This document shows positions 1-8,660 of a DNA stretch of 64,000 nt, piece by piece. The first letter of the stretch is position 1. The number at the start of each line of letters is the position of its first letter. The position numbers and the translations under genes are program-made. Below the pieces are notes generated by a model that saw only the letters and a program-made list of their open reading frames with translations, was not told the DNA's origin and did no database searches. The stretch comes from Candidatus Eiseniibacteriota bacterium (GTDB lineage Bacteria; Eisenbacteria; RBG-16-71-46): NCBI GenBank assembly GCA_016215625.1, contig JACRIW010000020.1, forward strand, positions 62,001 through 126,000, read 5' to 3'.

Positions 1-1
1 G

Positions 2-676
2 GCCCCGCCCGCGTGGGCCGCCCGCGTGACCACGGTGAGCGGCGACGTGGACGTCGAAGGCCTGGCCGGCATGCTCGAGCTGCATTCGACTTCGGGTGAC
101 CTGCACGTGGCTGCAACGCCCGGGAACGTCTCGGCCGCCAGCGTGAGCGGTGACCTCGAGGTGATCCGCACCGGCCGCTGCACCGCCCGCACGGTCAGCG
201 GGGACGTGCACGTCGAGGACGCCGGAGTGCTGCGCGTCACCACGACGAGCGGCGACATCGACGTGCGCGACACGCGCGACTCGCTCCTGCTCGCGAGCAC
301 GAGCGGCGACCTCGACGTCGAAGGCGCGCCGCGCGGCGTGACCGGTACCAGCAGCAGCGGCGACATCCGCGTGACCGCCGCCTCCGGGGTCGTGAAGGTC
401 GAGACCCGCAGCGGTGACATCGCGCTCATGCTCGATCGGGACCTGCGCGGCTGCAGTGCCCGAACGACGAGCGGCGAACTGACGGCCGAGCTGGAGTCCC
501 GGCTCGACGCGACGCTCGATCTGCGGACGGTCAGCGGCTCCATGGACTGCACCGCACCCGTCCGCCTCACCACCAAGGAACGCACTCGCCTTTCTGCCGT
601 GTTCGGCCGCGGGGGAGTCCCCGTCGCCTTGCAGACGGTCTCCGGAGACATCACCCTGACGAGCGGAGGACATTGA
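2..676 (+). CDS. DUF4097-family beta-repeat protein (5' end outside window)
   Basis: The reading frame is open from the left edge, so the N-terminus, including any signal peptide, is missing. The visible 224 residues consist of about eleven repeats of a short beta-strand unit with core T/S-x-SGD-hydrophobic-x-V (TVSGDVDV, STSGDLHV, TTSGDIDV and so on). This pattern is typical of the DUF4097 / putative auto-transporter adhesin fold, a right-handed beta-helix-like stack. The family is usually exported or membrane-attached, and its biochemical role is not known. The stop codon lies 2 nt before the next start, and the next gene is another repeat-rich envelope protein, so the two probably form one transcript and may act together at the cell envelope. 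Confidence 0.75.
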   Translation, partial: APPAWAARVTTVSGDVDVEGLAGMLELHSTSGDLHVAATPGNVSAASVSGDLEVIRTGRCTARTVSGDVHVEDAGVLRVTTTSGDIDVRDTRDSLLLASTSGDLDVEGAPRGVTGTSSSGDIRVTAASGVVKVETRSGDIALMLDRDLRGCSARTTSGELTAELESRLDATLDLRTVSGSMDCTAPVRLTTKERTRLSAVFGRGGVPVALQTVSGDITLTSGGH

Positions 677-678
677 TC

Positions 679-2088
679 ATGAGCCGACTCCGAGACCTCG
701 CGAAGGCCGCAGTCCTGCTGGCCGCCAGTCTCGCCATCGCCGCAAGCGCCGCACTCGCCCAGGGCACGATGACGTTCCGGCCGGTCCCGGCGGACAGCGT
801 CTCCCGCCTCGAAGCGGGCTCGACCCGCGAGGGCCGCATCGAGCGCCGCGCCGAGGCCCGCGCGGAAAAGGCCGCCGCCGCCGCCGAACGCGCCGCGCAG
901 TCGGGTGACCTGCCGGTCTCGATCCACGTCGGTGACGACAGCATCGTCGTCGAGGCGCCCGGCTCGATTCCCGAGATCCCGAGTCCTCCGGACGTTCCCG
1001 AGCCCGCCATTCACGAGAGCACGGGCGAGATCATCCGCCTCGGCAGCCCCATCACCGTGCACGCCGGCCAGGCGGTCGAGGGCGACGTCGTCAGCATCGG
1101 CGGTTCCGTGCGCGTCGAAGGCGTCGTCAAGGGCAGCGTCACCGCGATCGGCGGGGACGTCACGCTCGTGGACGGCGCGCGCGTGGACGGCGACGTCGTG
1201 TGCATGGGCGGAACGCTCCGCCAGGAACCCGGCTCGTCCATCTCCGGCCAGCTCGTGACCGCGCCCCGCGTGCCCGGCGCCCGGCTCTTCCTGCCGGTGC
1301 TCGCCGCCGTGGGCGTGGGCTTCAAGGTCATCATGCATCTCGTGTGGATGCTGTTCGTGATCGGCATCGCGTTCCTGGTCGTGAAGCTCGCACCCGGCCG
1401 CACGCAGTCCGCCGTGGACGACATCCGCACCGACCCGGGCACGTCCTTCCTCTGGGGCCTGCTGCTCTGGGGACTCGCGATTCCCGCGCTCCTCGTCGTG
1501 TCCATCGCGGCCGCGCTGCTCTGCATCACGATCATCGGCATCCCGCTCGCGATCGCGGCGCTGTTCGGGCTCGCGCTGTTCTTCGCGATCGCCGTCGTGT
1601 GGGGCACGATCACCGGCTTCGCGCTGCTCGGCGGCCAGGTCTTCACGCGGTTCAAGGGCGGCGAGCCCACGCTGCTGCGCGCCGCGATCTGGGGCGTGGT
1701 CTGCGTCGTCGGCCTGCGCATCCTCTCGGACGTGCTGCACATCCTGCCGCTGTTCGGTTTCCTCGGCGGGCTGGTGACGTTCATCCGGTTCACGCTGTGG
1801 GCGATCCTCATGACGCTCGGCGCCGGTGCGCTCGTGCGGGCGGAGTACCAGCGCCGTACGGTCCAGAGCTGGTGGCAGCAGTCGCAGTTCAACCGCCGCC
1901 GCTCGTCCGATGCGAGCGACTATCCGCCGCCTCCGCCTCCGGCGCAGTCCGCCGCGGCGACACCTCCGCCGCCTCCGCCTCCGCCGTCCCCGTCGTCATC
2001 GTTCGCGCCTCCCGGCTCGAGCGCCTCGGAGCCGTGGCCTCCGCCTCCGCCTCCTCCTCCCGCTCCTCCGTCGGACCCGATCAGCTGA
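679..2088 (+). CDS. bactofilin-like polymer-forming domain membrane protein with polyproline tail
   Basis: 469 aa. A signal peptide (about residues 8-28, ending ALAQ) precedes a charged Ala/Glu/Arg-rich region (about 50-75). Next comes a short beta-helical block (about 115-195) with repeating Val/Gly-Asp units such as VEGDVVSIGGSVRVEG and VDGDVVCMGG, as in polymer-forming (bactofilin-like) domains. Several hydrophobic helices follow (about 205-390). The C-terminus is extremely proline-rich, with several runs of six to eight Pro. The ATG at 679 is preferred over an in-frame TTG at 673 because GGAGGA at 665-670 sits at normal spacing. The gene follows the DUF4097 gene directly. An envelope scaffold role is inferred from the domains only. 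Confidence 0.7.
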   Translation: MSRLRDLAKAAVLLAASLAIAASAALAQGTMTFRPVPADSVSRLEAGSTREGRIERRAEARAEKAAAAAERAAQSGDLPVSIHVGDDSIVVEAPGSIPEIPSPPDVPEPAIHESTGEIIRLGSPITVHAGQAVEGDVVSIGGSVRVEGVVKGSVTAIGGDVTLVDGARVDGDVVCMGGTLRQEPGSSISGQLVTAPRVPGARLFLPVLAAVGVGFKVIMHLVWMLFVIGIAFLVVKLAPGRTQSAVDDIRTDPGTSFLWGLLLWGLAIPALLVVSIAAALLCITIIGIPLAIAALFGLALFFAIAVVWGTITGFALLGGQVFTRFKGGEPTLLRAAIWGVVCVVGLRILSDVLHILPLFGFLGGLVTFIRFTLWAILMTLGAGALVRAEYQRRTVQSWWQQSQFNRRRSSDASDYPPPPPPAQSAAATPPPPPPPPSPSSSFAPPGSSASEPWPPPPPPPPAPPSDPIS

Positions 2089-2097
2089 GCGCACGTT

Positions 2098-2136
2098 CGC
2101 CGCGGCCCGGAACCCACTCGGTTCCGGGCCGCGGCG
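2098..2136 (+). terminator. intrinsic terminator-like hairpin
   Basis: A perfect 17-bp inverted repeat (2098-2114 with 2120-2136) has a 5-nt loop and lies 9 nt after the stop of the bactofilin-like gene. Only a short T run follows, so termination may be inefficient or Rho-assisted. Confidence 0.7.
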
Positions 2137-2184
2137 CGTTTGCGCGGAGCGAAGCCCTGCGGCAACGTGCGCGCCGTCCCGCGC

Positions 2185-2760
2185 ATGGCGCGCGGAACGC
2201 TCGCTGCGAGGCCCACCTTGTTCCAGGCGTTGCTCGATGCGGCCGGACAATCGCTTCCCGTGCTCTGCCTGCTGCTGTTCGTGGACGGCGCGACCACGGG
2301 CGCGGGCACGACGCCGCTGCTGCTGCTGAGCGCGCGGCACCACGAGCCGTGGATGGTCGCCGTCGCGGGCGGCGCCTCGAGCGCGGCGGGCAGCGCGGTG
2401 CAGCTGCTCGCGTTCCGCTGGATGCTCGGCCAGCAACGCCCGTGGATGACGCGGTTCCTCCCGTCGCGCGAGAAGATCGAGGCCACGCTCGCGCAGTACC
2501 CTTCGGCGTCGTTCGTCGCGATCGCGGTCGCGCGCGCCACGCCCATGCCGGACGCACCGCTCAAGCTCGTCGCCGCGGTGATCGGCTACCCCATCTGGCG
2601 CTACGTGCTCGCCGTGATGCTCGGCGCGCTGCCGTACTACGCCGCGCTCGCGTACATCGGGCACGAGTTCCCGCTGCCGCCGTGGGTGATCGGCGCGATC
2701 GCCGGCGTCGTCGTGCTCGGGTTCGCGATCGACCTGCTGCGCCGGAGGATGCGTCCGTGA
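2185..2760 (+). CDS. VTT/DedA-like small membrane protein
   Basis: 191 aa with about four hydrophobic segments. The pattern resembles SNARE-associated/VTT (DedA, YqaA-like) proteins: hydrophobic N-terminal helices, the amphipathic stretch FLPSREKIEATLAQYP, then ARATPMPDAPLKLVAAVIGY, where a conserved Arg and Pro sit in a re-entrant segment, and two C-terminal helices ending in RRRMRP. DedA-family proteins are linked to lipid scrambling or proton-dependent membrane homeostasis, but no substrate can be inferred here. No clear Shine-Dalgarno is seen. The ATG at 2185 is chosen over a TTG at 2140, which would add a non-conserved charged leader. Its stop overlaps the GTG start of the next gene (GTGA). 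Confidence 0.6.
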   Translation: MARGTLAARPTLFQALLDAAGQSLPVLCLLLFVDGATTGAGTTPLLLLSARHHEPWMVAVAGGASSAAGSAVQLLAFRWMLGQQRPWMTRFLPSREKIEATLAQYPSASFVAIAVARATPMPDAPLKLVAAVIGYPIWRYVLAVMLGALPYYAALAYIGHEFPLPPWVIGAIAGVVVLGFAIDLLRRRMRP

Positions 2761-4790
2761 AGCGTGCGCGAGGAGCGGCGGCCGCCCGCGCGATCGGCGT
2801 GGACACGGGGGGGACGTTCACCGACGTCGTCGTGTGGCGCGACGGGCGCCAGCACGCGTTCAAGGTGCCCTCGACGCCGGACGCGCCCGCGCGTGCCGTG
2901 CTCGAGGGGCTGCGGCGCGCGGGAGCGGACGCGCGCACGCAGGTGCGCCACGGCTCGACGATCGCGACCAACGCCCTGCTCGAGCGCAAGGGTGCTCGGG
3001 CCGTGTTCGTGACCACGAAGGGCTTCGAGGACGCGCTCGAGATCGCTCGCCAGGACCGGCCGGACCTGTACTCGCTCGCACCGGCGCGGCGCGAGCCGCT
3101 CGTGCCCGCGACGCGTCGATTCGGCGTGGACGAGCGGCTCGACGAGCGCGGGCGCACGGTGCGCGCGCTGACCGCCGCCGCGGTCACCGCGGTGGTGAGA
3201 CGCGTGCGCGCGGCCGAACCCGAGGCGATCGCCCTCGGCCTGCTGCACTCGTACGCGAACGCGGCGCACGAGCGCCGGCTGGCGCGCGCGCTCGCGGCGC
3301 TCGGCGTCCCCGTGACGGTGTCGAGCGCGCTGTGCCCCGAGATCCGCGAGTACGAACGCTTCGCGACGAGCGCGGCGAACGCCTACCTCGCGCCGCGCGT
3401 CGCGGCCTACCTCGGTGCGCTCGCCGAAGCGCGGCTCGGGCGCATCGAGGTCGTGCTCTCGCACGGCGGCACGGCGCCGATCGCGCGCGCCGCCAAGGAG
3501 AGCGTGCGCCAGCTGCTCTCCGGTCCCGCCGCGGGCCTGCGCGCGGCGCTCGACGCCGCGCGTGCGAGCGGCCACGAGGCCGCGCTCACGCTCGACGTCG
3601 GCGGCACGTCCACCGACGTCGCGCTGCTCGGCGCGGGCGAGACCGGGCGCGACGGACTGCCCCGCCGCCGCGCGCGCGAAGTGGGCGGCGTGCCGGTGCT
3701 GCTGCCGACACTCGACGTCCACACCGTGGGCGCGGGGGGTGGCTCGATCGCGCGCGTGGACGCGGGCGGGCTGCTGCGCGTGGGACCCGAAAGCGCGGGC
3801 GCCGATCCCGGGCCGGCCTGTTACGGGCGCGGCGGGCCCGCGACCGTGACCGACGCGCTCGTCGTGCTCGGGCGCATTCCGTTCGACACGCTCGCCGGGG
3901 GCGCGCTCACGCTCGATCGCGCCGCTGCCCGGCGCGCGCTCGGCGCGATCGCGAAGGCGCTGCGCCTGCGCGACGCCGCGGCGGCCGCGGCGGGGGTGCT
4001 CGCGATCGCGGACGCGCACATGGAAGCGGCGCTGCGCCGCGTGTCGGTCGAGCAGGGCGCCGACCCGCGCGACTGTGCGATCGTCGCCTACGGCGGCGCG
4101 GGCGGACTGCACGCCTGCTCGCTGGCCGAATCGCTCGGCGCGCGCGCGGTCGTGTGGCCGCGCCACGCCGGCGTGCTGTGCGCGCTCGGCGCGCTCACGG
4201 GCGGCTCGCGCCGCGAACGTGGGCGCAGCGTGCTGCTGCCCGCCGCCGGCACGGCCGCCCTCGAGCGCGAGTTCCGCCGGCTCGAGCGCGAGGTGCTCGC
4301 CGAGTTCGCGCCCGCCGAACGCCGCCGCGTGACGCTGTCGCGCCACGTCGAGGCGCGCTGCCGCGGCCAGGCGCACGAGATCGAGCTCGCCGCGCCCGTG
4401 CTCGCGTTCGTCGCGCGCGACTTCCACGCGGCACACCGGCGCCGGTTCGGGGTCGCCGACGAGGCGCGCGCGGTGATCGTGGTTTCGGTGCAGGTGCGCG
4501 GCGCGCTCCCGGCCGAGCGCATGGCCGAGCGCCCGTCGCGCTCGCGCACGCCGGCACCCGCTTCCGCCGGCGTCACCGCACGCGTCCGCGTCGGCGCGCG
4601 CACCGTCGCCGCGCGCGTGGTCGCGCGTGCGGCGCTCGCACCGGGCGCGGTGCTGAGCGGTCCCGCGGTCGTGCACGACGACGGCGCGACGTTGTGGGTG
4701 GCGCCGCGCTGGAACGCCGTGGCGCAGCCGGACGGTTCGCTCGCGCTCACGCGTGCGCGCGGCTCTCGCGGCGCGCGGAGGACGCGATGA
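2757..4790 (+). CDS. hyuA: hydantoinase/oxoprolinase subunit A (HyuA-like, ATP-grasp of the ASKHA fold)
   Basis: 677 aa, the usual length for HyuA / 5-oxoprolinase N-terminal half proteins. Motifs in order: the N-terminal phosphate-binding IGVDTGGTFTDVVVW (about residues 12-26), HGSTIATNALLERKG (about 64-78), the second ASKHA phosphate loop LTLDVGGTSTDVALL (about 277-291) and the TVGAGGGSIARVD motif. The family carries out ATP-dependent hydrolysis of cyclic amides (5-oxoproline, N-methylhydantoin) or carboxylation of acetone and acetophenone, always with a B subunit. The true substrate is unknown. GTG start at 2757 overlaps the previous stop, and the end overlaps hyuB by 4 nt (ATGA), so the pair is translationally coupled. 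This is not the zinc dihydropyrimidinase also called HyuA in purine clusters. Confidence 0.88.
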   Translation: MKRARGAAAARAIGVDTGGTFTDVVVWRDGRQHAFKVPSTPDAPARAVLEGLRRAGADARTQVRHGSTIATNALLERKGARAVFVTTKGFEDALEIARQDRPDLYSLAPARREPLVPATRRFGVDERLDERGRTVRALTAAAVTAVVRRVRAAEPEAIALGLLHSYANAAHERRLARALAALGVPVTVSSALCPEIREYERFATSAANAYLAPRVAAYLGALAEARLGRIEVVLSHGGTAPIARAAKESVRQLLSGPAAGLRAALDAARASGHEAALTLDVGGTSTDVALLGAGETGRDGLPRRRAREVGGVPVLLPTLDVHTVGAGGGSIARVDAGGLLRVGPESAGADPGPACYGRGGPATVTDALVVLGRIPFDTLAGGALTLDRAAARRALGAIAKALRLRDAAAAAAGVLAIADAHMEAALRRVSVEQGADPRDCAIVAYGGAGGLHACSLAESLGARAVVWPRHAGVLCALGALTGGSRRERGRSVLLPAAGTAALEREFRRLEREVLAEFAPAERRRVTLSRHVEARCRGQAHEIELAAPVLAFVARDFHAAHRRRFGVADEARAVIVVSVQVRGALPAERMAERPSRSRTPAPASAGVTARVRVGARTVAARVVARAALAPGAVLSGPAVVHDDGATLWVAPRWNAVAQPDGSLALTRARGSRGARRTR

Positions 4791-6469
4791 GCATTCGAGC
4801 GAATGGTGCCACGAGCGCGCGCGCGAAGACGCGCTTCGACGGCGTGGCGCTCGCGCTGCACCAGGGGCTGCTCGCCGCGTGCGCCGAGGAGATGGGCGCG
4901 ACGCTCATGCGCTCGGCGCACTCGCCGAACATCACCGAGCGGCTCGACCATTCGTGCGCCGTCTTCGATGCGGGCGCCCGGCTGGTGGCTCAGGCGGCGC
5001 ACATTCCCGTGCACCTCGGGAGCATGCCGCGCGCGGTCGAGGTCGTGCGCGCGCTCGGGCCGTTCTCGCCCGGGGACGTCGTTCTGCTGAACGACCCGTT
5101 CGCGGGAGGGACACACCTGCCGGACCTCACGTGCGTGAGCCCGGTGTTTCTGGATCGGAAGAAGGGGGCCTCCGGCCCCCGGGCTCGCGCGCATGACGCG
5201 CCCGGCATGCCGGACTACTTCGTCGCGAGCCGCGCGCATCACGCGGACGTGGGAGGGGCCGCGCCGGGGTCGCTGCCGATCGCGCGCGAGGTGTACGAAG
5301 AAGGTTTCCGGATCCCGCCGGTGTTCCTGCGCCGCGCGGGCGTGATGCAGCACGAGGTGCTCGCGCTGCTGCTCGCCAACGTGCGCACACCGGACGAGCG
5401 CAGAGCCGACCTCGCCGCGCAGCTCGGCGCGCAGGACACGGGCGCGCGGCGCCTGCGCGAACTCGCGGCCCGCGAGGGCGCCGCGCGCTTCATGGCCGCG
5501 ACGCGCGCGCTGCTCGACGCCACCGAACGCCGCGCCCGCGCGGCCTTCGCCACGCTGCCCCGCGGCACGTGGGCGTTCGAGGACGCGCTCGACGACGACG
5601 GCCTCTCGGACGCCCCGGTGCGCATCGCGCTCACGCTCACGCTCGACGGCCGCGGCGCCACGCTCGACTTCTCGCGCTCGGCGCCGCAGGCGGCCGGGCC
5701 GGTCAACGCCGTACTCGCGGTCACGAAGGCGGCGTCGCTCTACGCGCTGCGCTGCGTCCTGGGCGACGACGTCGCGGTCAACGACGGCCTGCTCCGCACG
5801 GTGCGCGTCGTCGCGCCCGAGGGCTCGGTCGTGCATCCGCGGCCGCCGGCGGCGGTCGGCGCGGGCAACGTCGAGACCTCGCAGCGCATCGTGGACACGG
5901 TCTTCGGCGCGCTCGCGCAGGCGCTGCCCGGCCGCCTACCCGCGGCGAGCGCCGGCACCATGAACAACCTGCTCATCGGCGGCGCCGACCCGCGCACGGG
6001 CCGGGCGTTCGCGTACTACGAGACGCTCGGCGGCGGGCACGGCGCGGGCCCCGGCTGGCGCGGCGCGAGCGCGATGCAGTCGCACATGACGAACACGCGC
6101 AACACGTCCGCCGAAGCGCTCGAGCACGCCTGCCCGGTGCGCGTGCTCGAGGCGCGCGTGCGGCGCGGCAGCGGCGGGCTCGGGACGTTCACGGGCGGCG
6201 ACGGCATCGCGCGCACGCTCGAGATGCTGGCCCCCACGCGCGTCACCGTGATCGCCGACCGGCGCGTGCGCGGCCCGTGGGCCCTCGCGGGTGGCGAAGC
6301 CGGCACGCCGGGCGAAACCCTCGTGCGCGAGCATGCGCGTGCGAGGGCGCGCCGCATGCCCGGGAAGTTCACGGTTGACCTCCCGAAAGCCGCGGTGCTA
6401 ACCGTGGCCAGTCCCGGCGGTGGCGGTTGGGGCCGTCGCTCTCCGTCCGGCGCGAAGCGCCGTTCCTGA
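4787..6469 (+). CDS. hyuB: hydantoinase/oxoprolinase subunit B (HyuB-like)
   Basis: 560 aa, the normal length for the HyuB family. Diagnostic stretches are MGATLMRSAHSPNITERLD (about residues 34-52), GDVVLLNDPFAGGTHLPDLT (about 95-114), VASRAHHADVGG (about 146-157), PAAVGAGNVETSQRI (about 354-368), YYETLGGGHGAG and SHMTNTRNTSAEALE. It forms a complex with HyuA to hydrolyse a cyclic amide or carboxylate a ketone. The ATG overlaps the hyuA stop by 4 nt. One oddity: between LDRK and MPDYFVASRAHH there is a Gly/Arg/Ala-rich insert of about 15 residues that the family normally lacks, and it coincides with a GC hairpin in the DNA. The C-terminus (GGGGWGRR) keeps the usual glycine-rich end. Confidence 0.88.
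   Translation: MSIRANGATSARAKTRFDGVALALHQGLLAACAEEMGATLMRSAHSPNITERLDHSCAVFDAGARLVAQAAHIPVHLGSMPRAVEVVRALGPFSPGDVVLLNDPFAGGTHLPDLTCVSPVFLDRKKGASGPRARAHDAPGMPDYFVASRAHHADVGGAAPGSLPIAREVYEEGFRIPPVFLRRAGVMQHEVLALLLANVRTPDERRADLAAQLGAQDTGARRLRELAAREGAARFMAATRALLDATERRARAAFATLPRGTWAFEDALDDDGLSDAPVRIALTLTLDGRGATLDFSRSAPQAAGPVNAVLAVTKAASLYALRCVLGDDVAVNDGLLRTVRVVAPEGSVVHPRPPAAVGAGNVETSQRIVDTVFGALAQALPGRLPAASAGTMNNLLIGGADPRTGRAFAYYETLGGGHGAGPGWRGASAMQSHMTNTRNTSAEALEHACPVRVLEARVRRGSGGLGTFTGGDGIARTLEMLAPTRVTVIADRRVRGPWALAGGEAGTPGETLVREHARARARRMPGKFTVDLPKAAVLTVASPGGGGWGRRSPSGAKRRS
5163..5179. repeat. GC hairpin inside hyuB
   Basis: A 7-bp perfect inverted repeat with a 3-nt loop (GGGGGCC tcc GGCCCCC) lies in-frame in hyuB. 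It encodes part of the Gly/Arg/Ala-rich insert that interrupts an otherwise well conserved region, so it may be a small inserted palindromic element. Confidence 0.5.
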
Positions 6470-6501
6470 TCTCTCCCGATTCCCTTCACACGGAGGTGTG
6501 C

Positions 6502-7716
6502 ATGTCGCGCCTGCTTCGCTTCGTTCCCGTTCTCCTCGCGTTGGCCGGCGCGCTCCTGCTGCTGCCGTCCCGCGGCGCCACCGTGCCGCTCTACGCCGCG
6601 CGCACGGGCCTGCAGTGCGGCACGTGCCACTTCGATCCCAACGGCGGCGGCGGCCGCAACGAGTTCGGCTTCGCGTTCGCCAAGAACCGGCACGCGATCG
6701 AGCCGGAGACCGACGGCGAGTTCAAGGACCTCGCGCTGCGCAACCGCGTCGGCGACGACTTCCCGCTCTACTTCGGGCTCAACCAGCGCTTCATGCTGCT
6801 CGCCGACCATCAGGAAGTCGGCGACCTGCCGGATGCGTCGGGCTTCTTCAACATGGAGAGCGGCATCCACCTGACGTTCCAGCCGACCTCGCGCCTGACG
6901 ATGTCGTACTCGAACCTCACGGGGCCGAACGGCGTCGCCTCCACGCGCGACGCCTGGGGCATGATCGCGTTCGGTTCGCACTACGTGCGCGCCGGCCAGT
7001 TCCGCGTGCCCTTCGGGCTGCGCATGGACGACCACTCGGTCGCCACGCGCAACACGTTCCTCGAGTACCAGAGCGGCCAGCGCTTCCTGCCCTACGACCC
7101 GCACTCGTCCGATCGCGGCGTCGAGTTCGGCGCGTCGCACGGCAACTTCTTCGGCCGCGCGTCGTGGACGAACGGTGTGAGCGCGCTCGGCACGAACCCG
7201 CCGTCCCCGGGGCGGCACCCGCAGGCGATCGCGGCCAAGCTCGGCTACGCGATGCCGAAGTACCAGGGCGGGCTCTCCCTGTACGACGAGTGGCACCCGA
7301 GCGGCCCCGCGGCGAGCGTGCGCGCGACGCGCTGGGGCTACTACGCGATGACGCACTCGGGACCGGTGGCGCTGCTCGGCGAGATCGCCGCGGGCACGGA
7401 CCAGAGCGAAAACTCCTCCGGCGTCACGCGCCGCAACCTGCTCGCGTACTGGGCCGAGGCCGACTGGGCGCCGCATCGCCAGTACAACCTGCGCGTGCGC
7501 TACGACCACGCCGAGATGGACCGCTCGAGCGACGATCTGTCGCGCGACCTGAACAGCTACAACCGCTACGCGATCGAGGGCGAGTACGTGCCGCTGCCGT
7601 TCGCCGAGATCCGCTGGACGTTCCGCTACATCGATCCGGTCGCCGAGAAGGACGCGTTCGACACCGAGATCCCGAACGAGAAGCAGGCCTACCTCCAGTT
7701 CCACTTCTCGTACTGA
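6502..7716 (+). CDS. predicted outer-membrane beta-barrel protein with N-terminal CxxCH haem motif
   Basis: 404 aa. A signal peptide (residues about 1-26) is followed by LQCGTCHFDPNGGGGRNEFG (about 36-55), a single c-type haem attachment motif. The rest has alternating short amphipathic strands rich in aromatic residues and Gly (for example FGSHYVRAGQFRVPFGLRM, YNLRVRYDHAEMD, IRWTFRYIDPV) and ends in a C-terminal aromatic pattern (LQFHFSY), as beta-barrel outer-membrane proteins do. GGAGG at 6492-6496 supports the ATG at 6502. A covalently haem-bearing porin-like protein could belong to an extracellular electron-transfer conduit, but this is inference from one motif. It is probably monocistronic, with a strong hairpin after it. 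Confidence 0.65.
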   Translation: MSRLLRFVPVLLALAGALLLLPSRGATVPLYAARTGLQCGTCHFDPNGGGGRNEFGFAFAKNRHAIEPETDGEFKDLALRNRVGDDFPLYFGLNQRFMLLADHQEVGDLPDASGFFNMESGIHLTFQPTSRLTMSYSNLTGPNGVASTRDAWGMIAFGSHYVRAGQFRVPFGLRMDDHSVATRNTFLEYQSGQRFLPYDPHSSDRGVEFGASHGNFFGRASWTNGVSALGTNPPSPGRHPQAIAAKLGYAMPKYQGGLSLYDEWHPSGPAASVRATRWGYYAMTHSGPVALLGEIAAGTDQSENSSGVTRRNLLAYWAEADWAPHRQYNLRVRYDHAEMDRSSDDLSRDLNSYNRYAIEGEYVPLPFAEIRWTFRYIDPVAEKDAFDTEIPNEKQAYLQFHFSY

Positions 7717-7746
7717 TTCGCCGCGCCGCGCGACCGCGGCACACGA

Positions 7747-7781
7747 AACGGCCCCGGAGGCTTCTCGCCCCCGGGGCCGTT
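7747..7781 (+). terminator. intrinsic terminator-like hairpin
   Basis: An 11-bp stem, AACGGCCCCGG with its complement at 7771-7781, lies between the plus-strand barrel gene and the minus-strand TonB gene. It is placed to serve both convergent genes. Confidence 0.65.
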
Positions 7782-7809
7782 CGCGTGTCGCGCGTGCCCG
7801 CCGCGCCGG

Positions 7810-8538
7810 TCAGCGCAGGCGGAAGTCGAACGGCCGCGCCACCCAGACCGCGACCGCGTGACCGTTCGACAGCGCCGGCGTGAACACGCTCGCGCGCGCC
7901 GAGGCGAGCGCCGCCGCGTCGAGCAGCGGCACCGAGTGCTTCGGGTCCACGACCGCCTCCTTCACGCGGCCGTCTCGCCCGACGAGCATGCGCACGATCA
8001 CGCGCCCCTCGACGCCGGCCTCACGCGCGAGGTCGGGGTAGATCACGTCGGGACTCGAGACGAGCACCGGGTATTCGTCGGCGATCACCGGCGTGCCCCA
8101 CACGGGATCGCTCTCCACCGGCGTGCCCCAGTCCGAGCCGCCACCCTGGGGCGCGACCGTGCCGGGATGGGCTTCGCCGGCTTCGCCCGCGCCGGAGGAC
8201 GCGGGCGGCTCGGCGACGGGTTCGGGCGCGATCGCGTCGGGTACCGGAACGGGCACCGCGTGATCCGGCGCCGTGGGCGCGCTCGGGGGCGCGATGGGCG
8301 TCGTGGGGACGAGCGGCTCGACGGGAGCGTCCGGCGACTCGGGCGGCGGCTCGAGCACGTAGCTCGGGAACTCGGCCGGCTTGTCGGCCGCGATCGGCAT
8401 GCGCGGCAGGAACAACATGAGGGCCGCGAACACGAGCAGCAGGAGAGCGGTCGCGCTGGCGGACGCGCGCGCCATGCGGCGGTCCTGGTCGGCGAGCAGT
8501 TCGGACGCGCCGTACGGCATGAAGTCCTTGAGCGCCAT
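7810..8538 (-). CDS. TonB-family energy transducer
   Basis: 242 aa with a classical TonB layout. A short cytoplasmic N-terminus precedes one transmembrane helix (about residues 26-47, ALLLLVFAALMLFLP). A periplasmic Pro/Ala/Glu-rich spacer (about 55-135) follows, then a C-terminal TonB domain (about 160-242) with YPDLAREAGVEGRVIVRMLV and a terminal VARPFDFRLR. The family transmits proton-motive-force energy to TonB-dependent receptors, with ExbB/ExbD as partners; none of these is encoded in the window. GGAGG lies a few bases before the ATG. The N-terminus ..FMPYGASELLADQDRR.. resembles TonB fusions found in FCB-type bacteria. Confidence 0.85.
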   Translation of the reverse strand: MALKDFMPYGASELLADQDRRMARASASATALLLLVFAALMLFLPRMPIAADKPAEFPSYVLEPPPESPDAPVEPLVPTTPIAPPSAPTAPDHAVPVPVPDAIAPEPVAEPPASSGAGEAGEAHPGTVAPQGGGSDWGTPVESDPVWGTPVIADEYPVLVSSPDVIYPDLAREAGVEGRVIVRMLVGRDGRVKEAVVDPKHSVPLLDAAALASARASVFTPALSNGHAVAVWVARPFDFRLR

Positions 8539-8660
8539 GGATGACCTCCGTGGGTGGCGCCCGGGCCACGAAGCGTGGGGCGGGCGCGGGGTCCTCGCCC
8601 CGCGCTCTCCTTACGCGCAGTGTCCGCCCGTCATTCCCACGGGCGCAACACCCAAGTGCG

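Noticed and set aside
1920..2085. Simple-sequence repeat array of CCG/CCT units as a mobile or regulatory repeat
   Set aside because: It is in-frame and encodes the proline-rich tail; codon-level repetition explains it.
1200..2756. Long upstream extension of the hyuA frame
   Set aside because: It runs through the bactofilin-like and VTT genes out of frame and encodes Arg/Ala/His-rich noise. The family N-terminus starts just after GTG 2757.
2637..4676. 679-codon antisense frame opposite hyuA
   Set aside because: Arg/Ala/His-rich shadow of a high-GC gene with no domain or signal pattern. Similar long shadows occur opposite xdh (47126-49495) and others.
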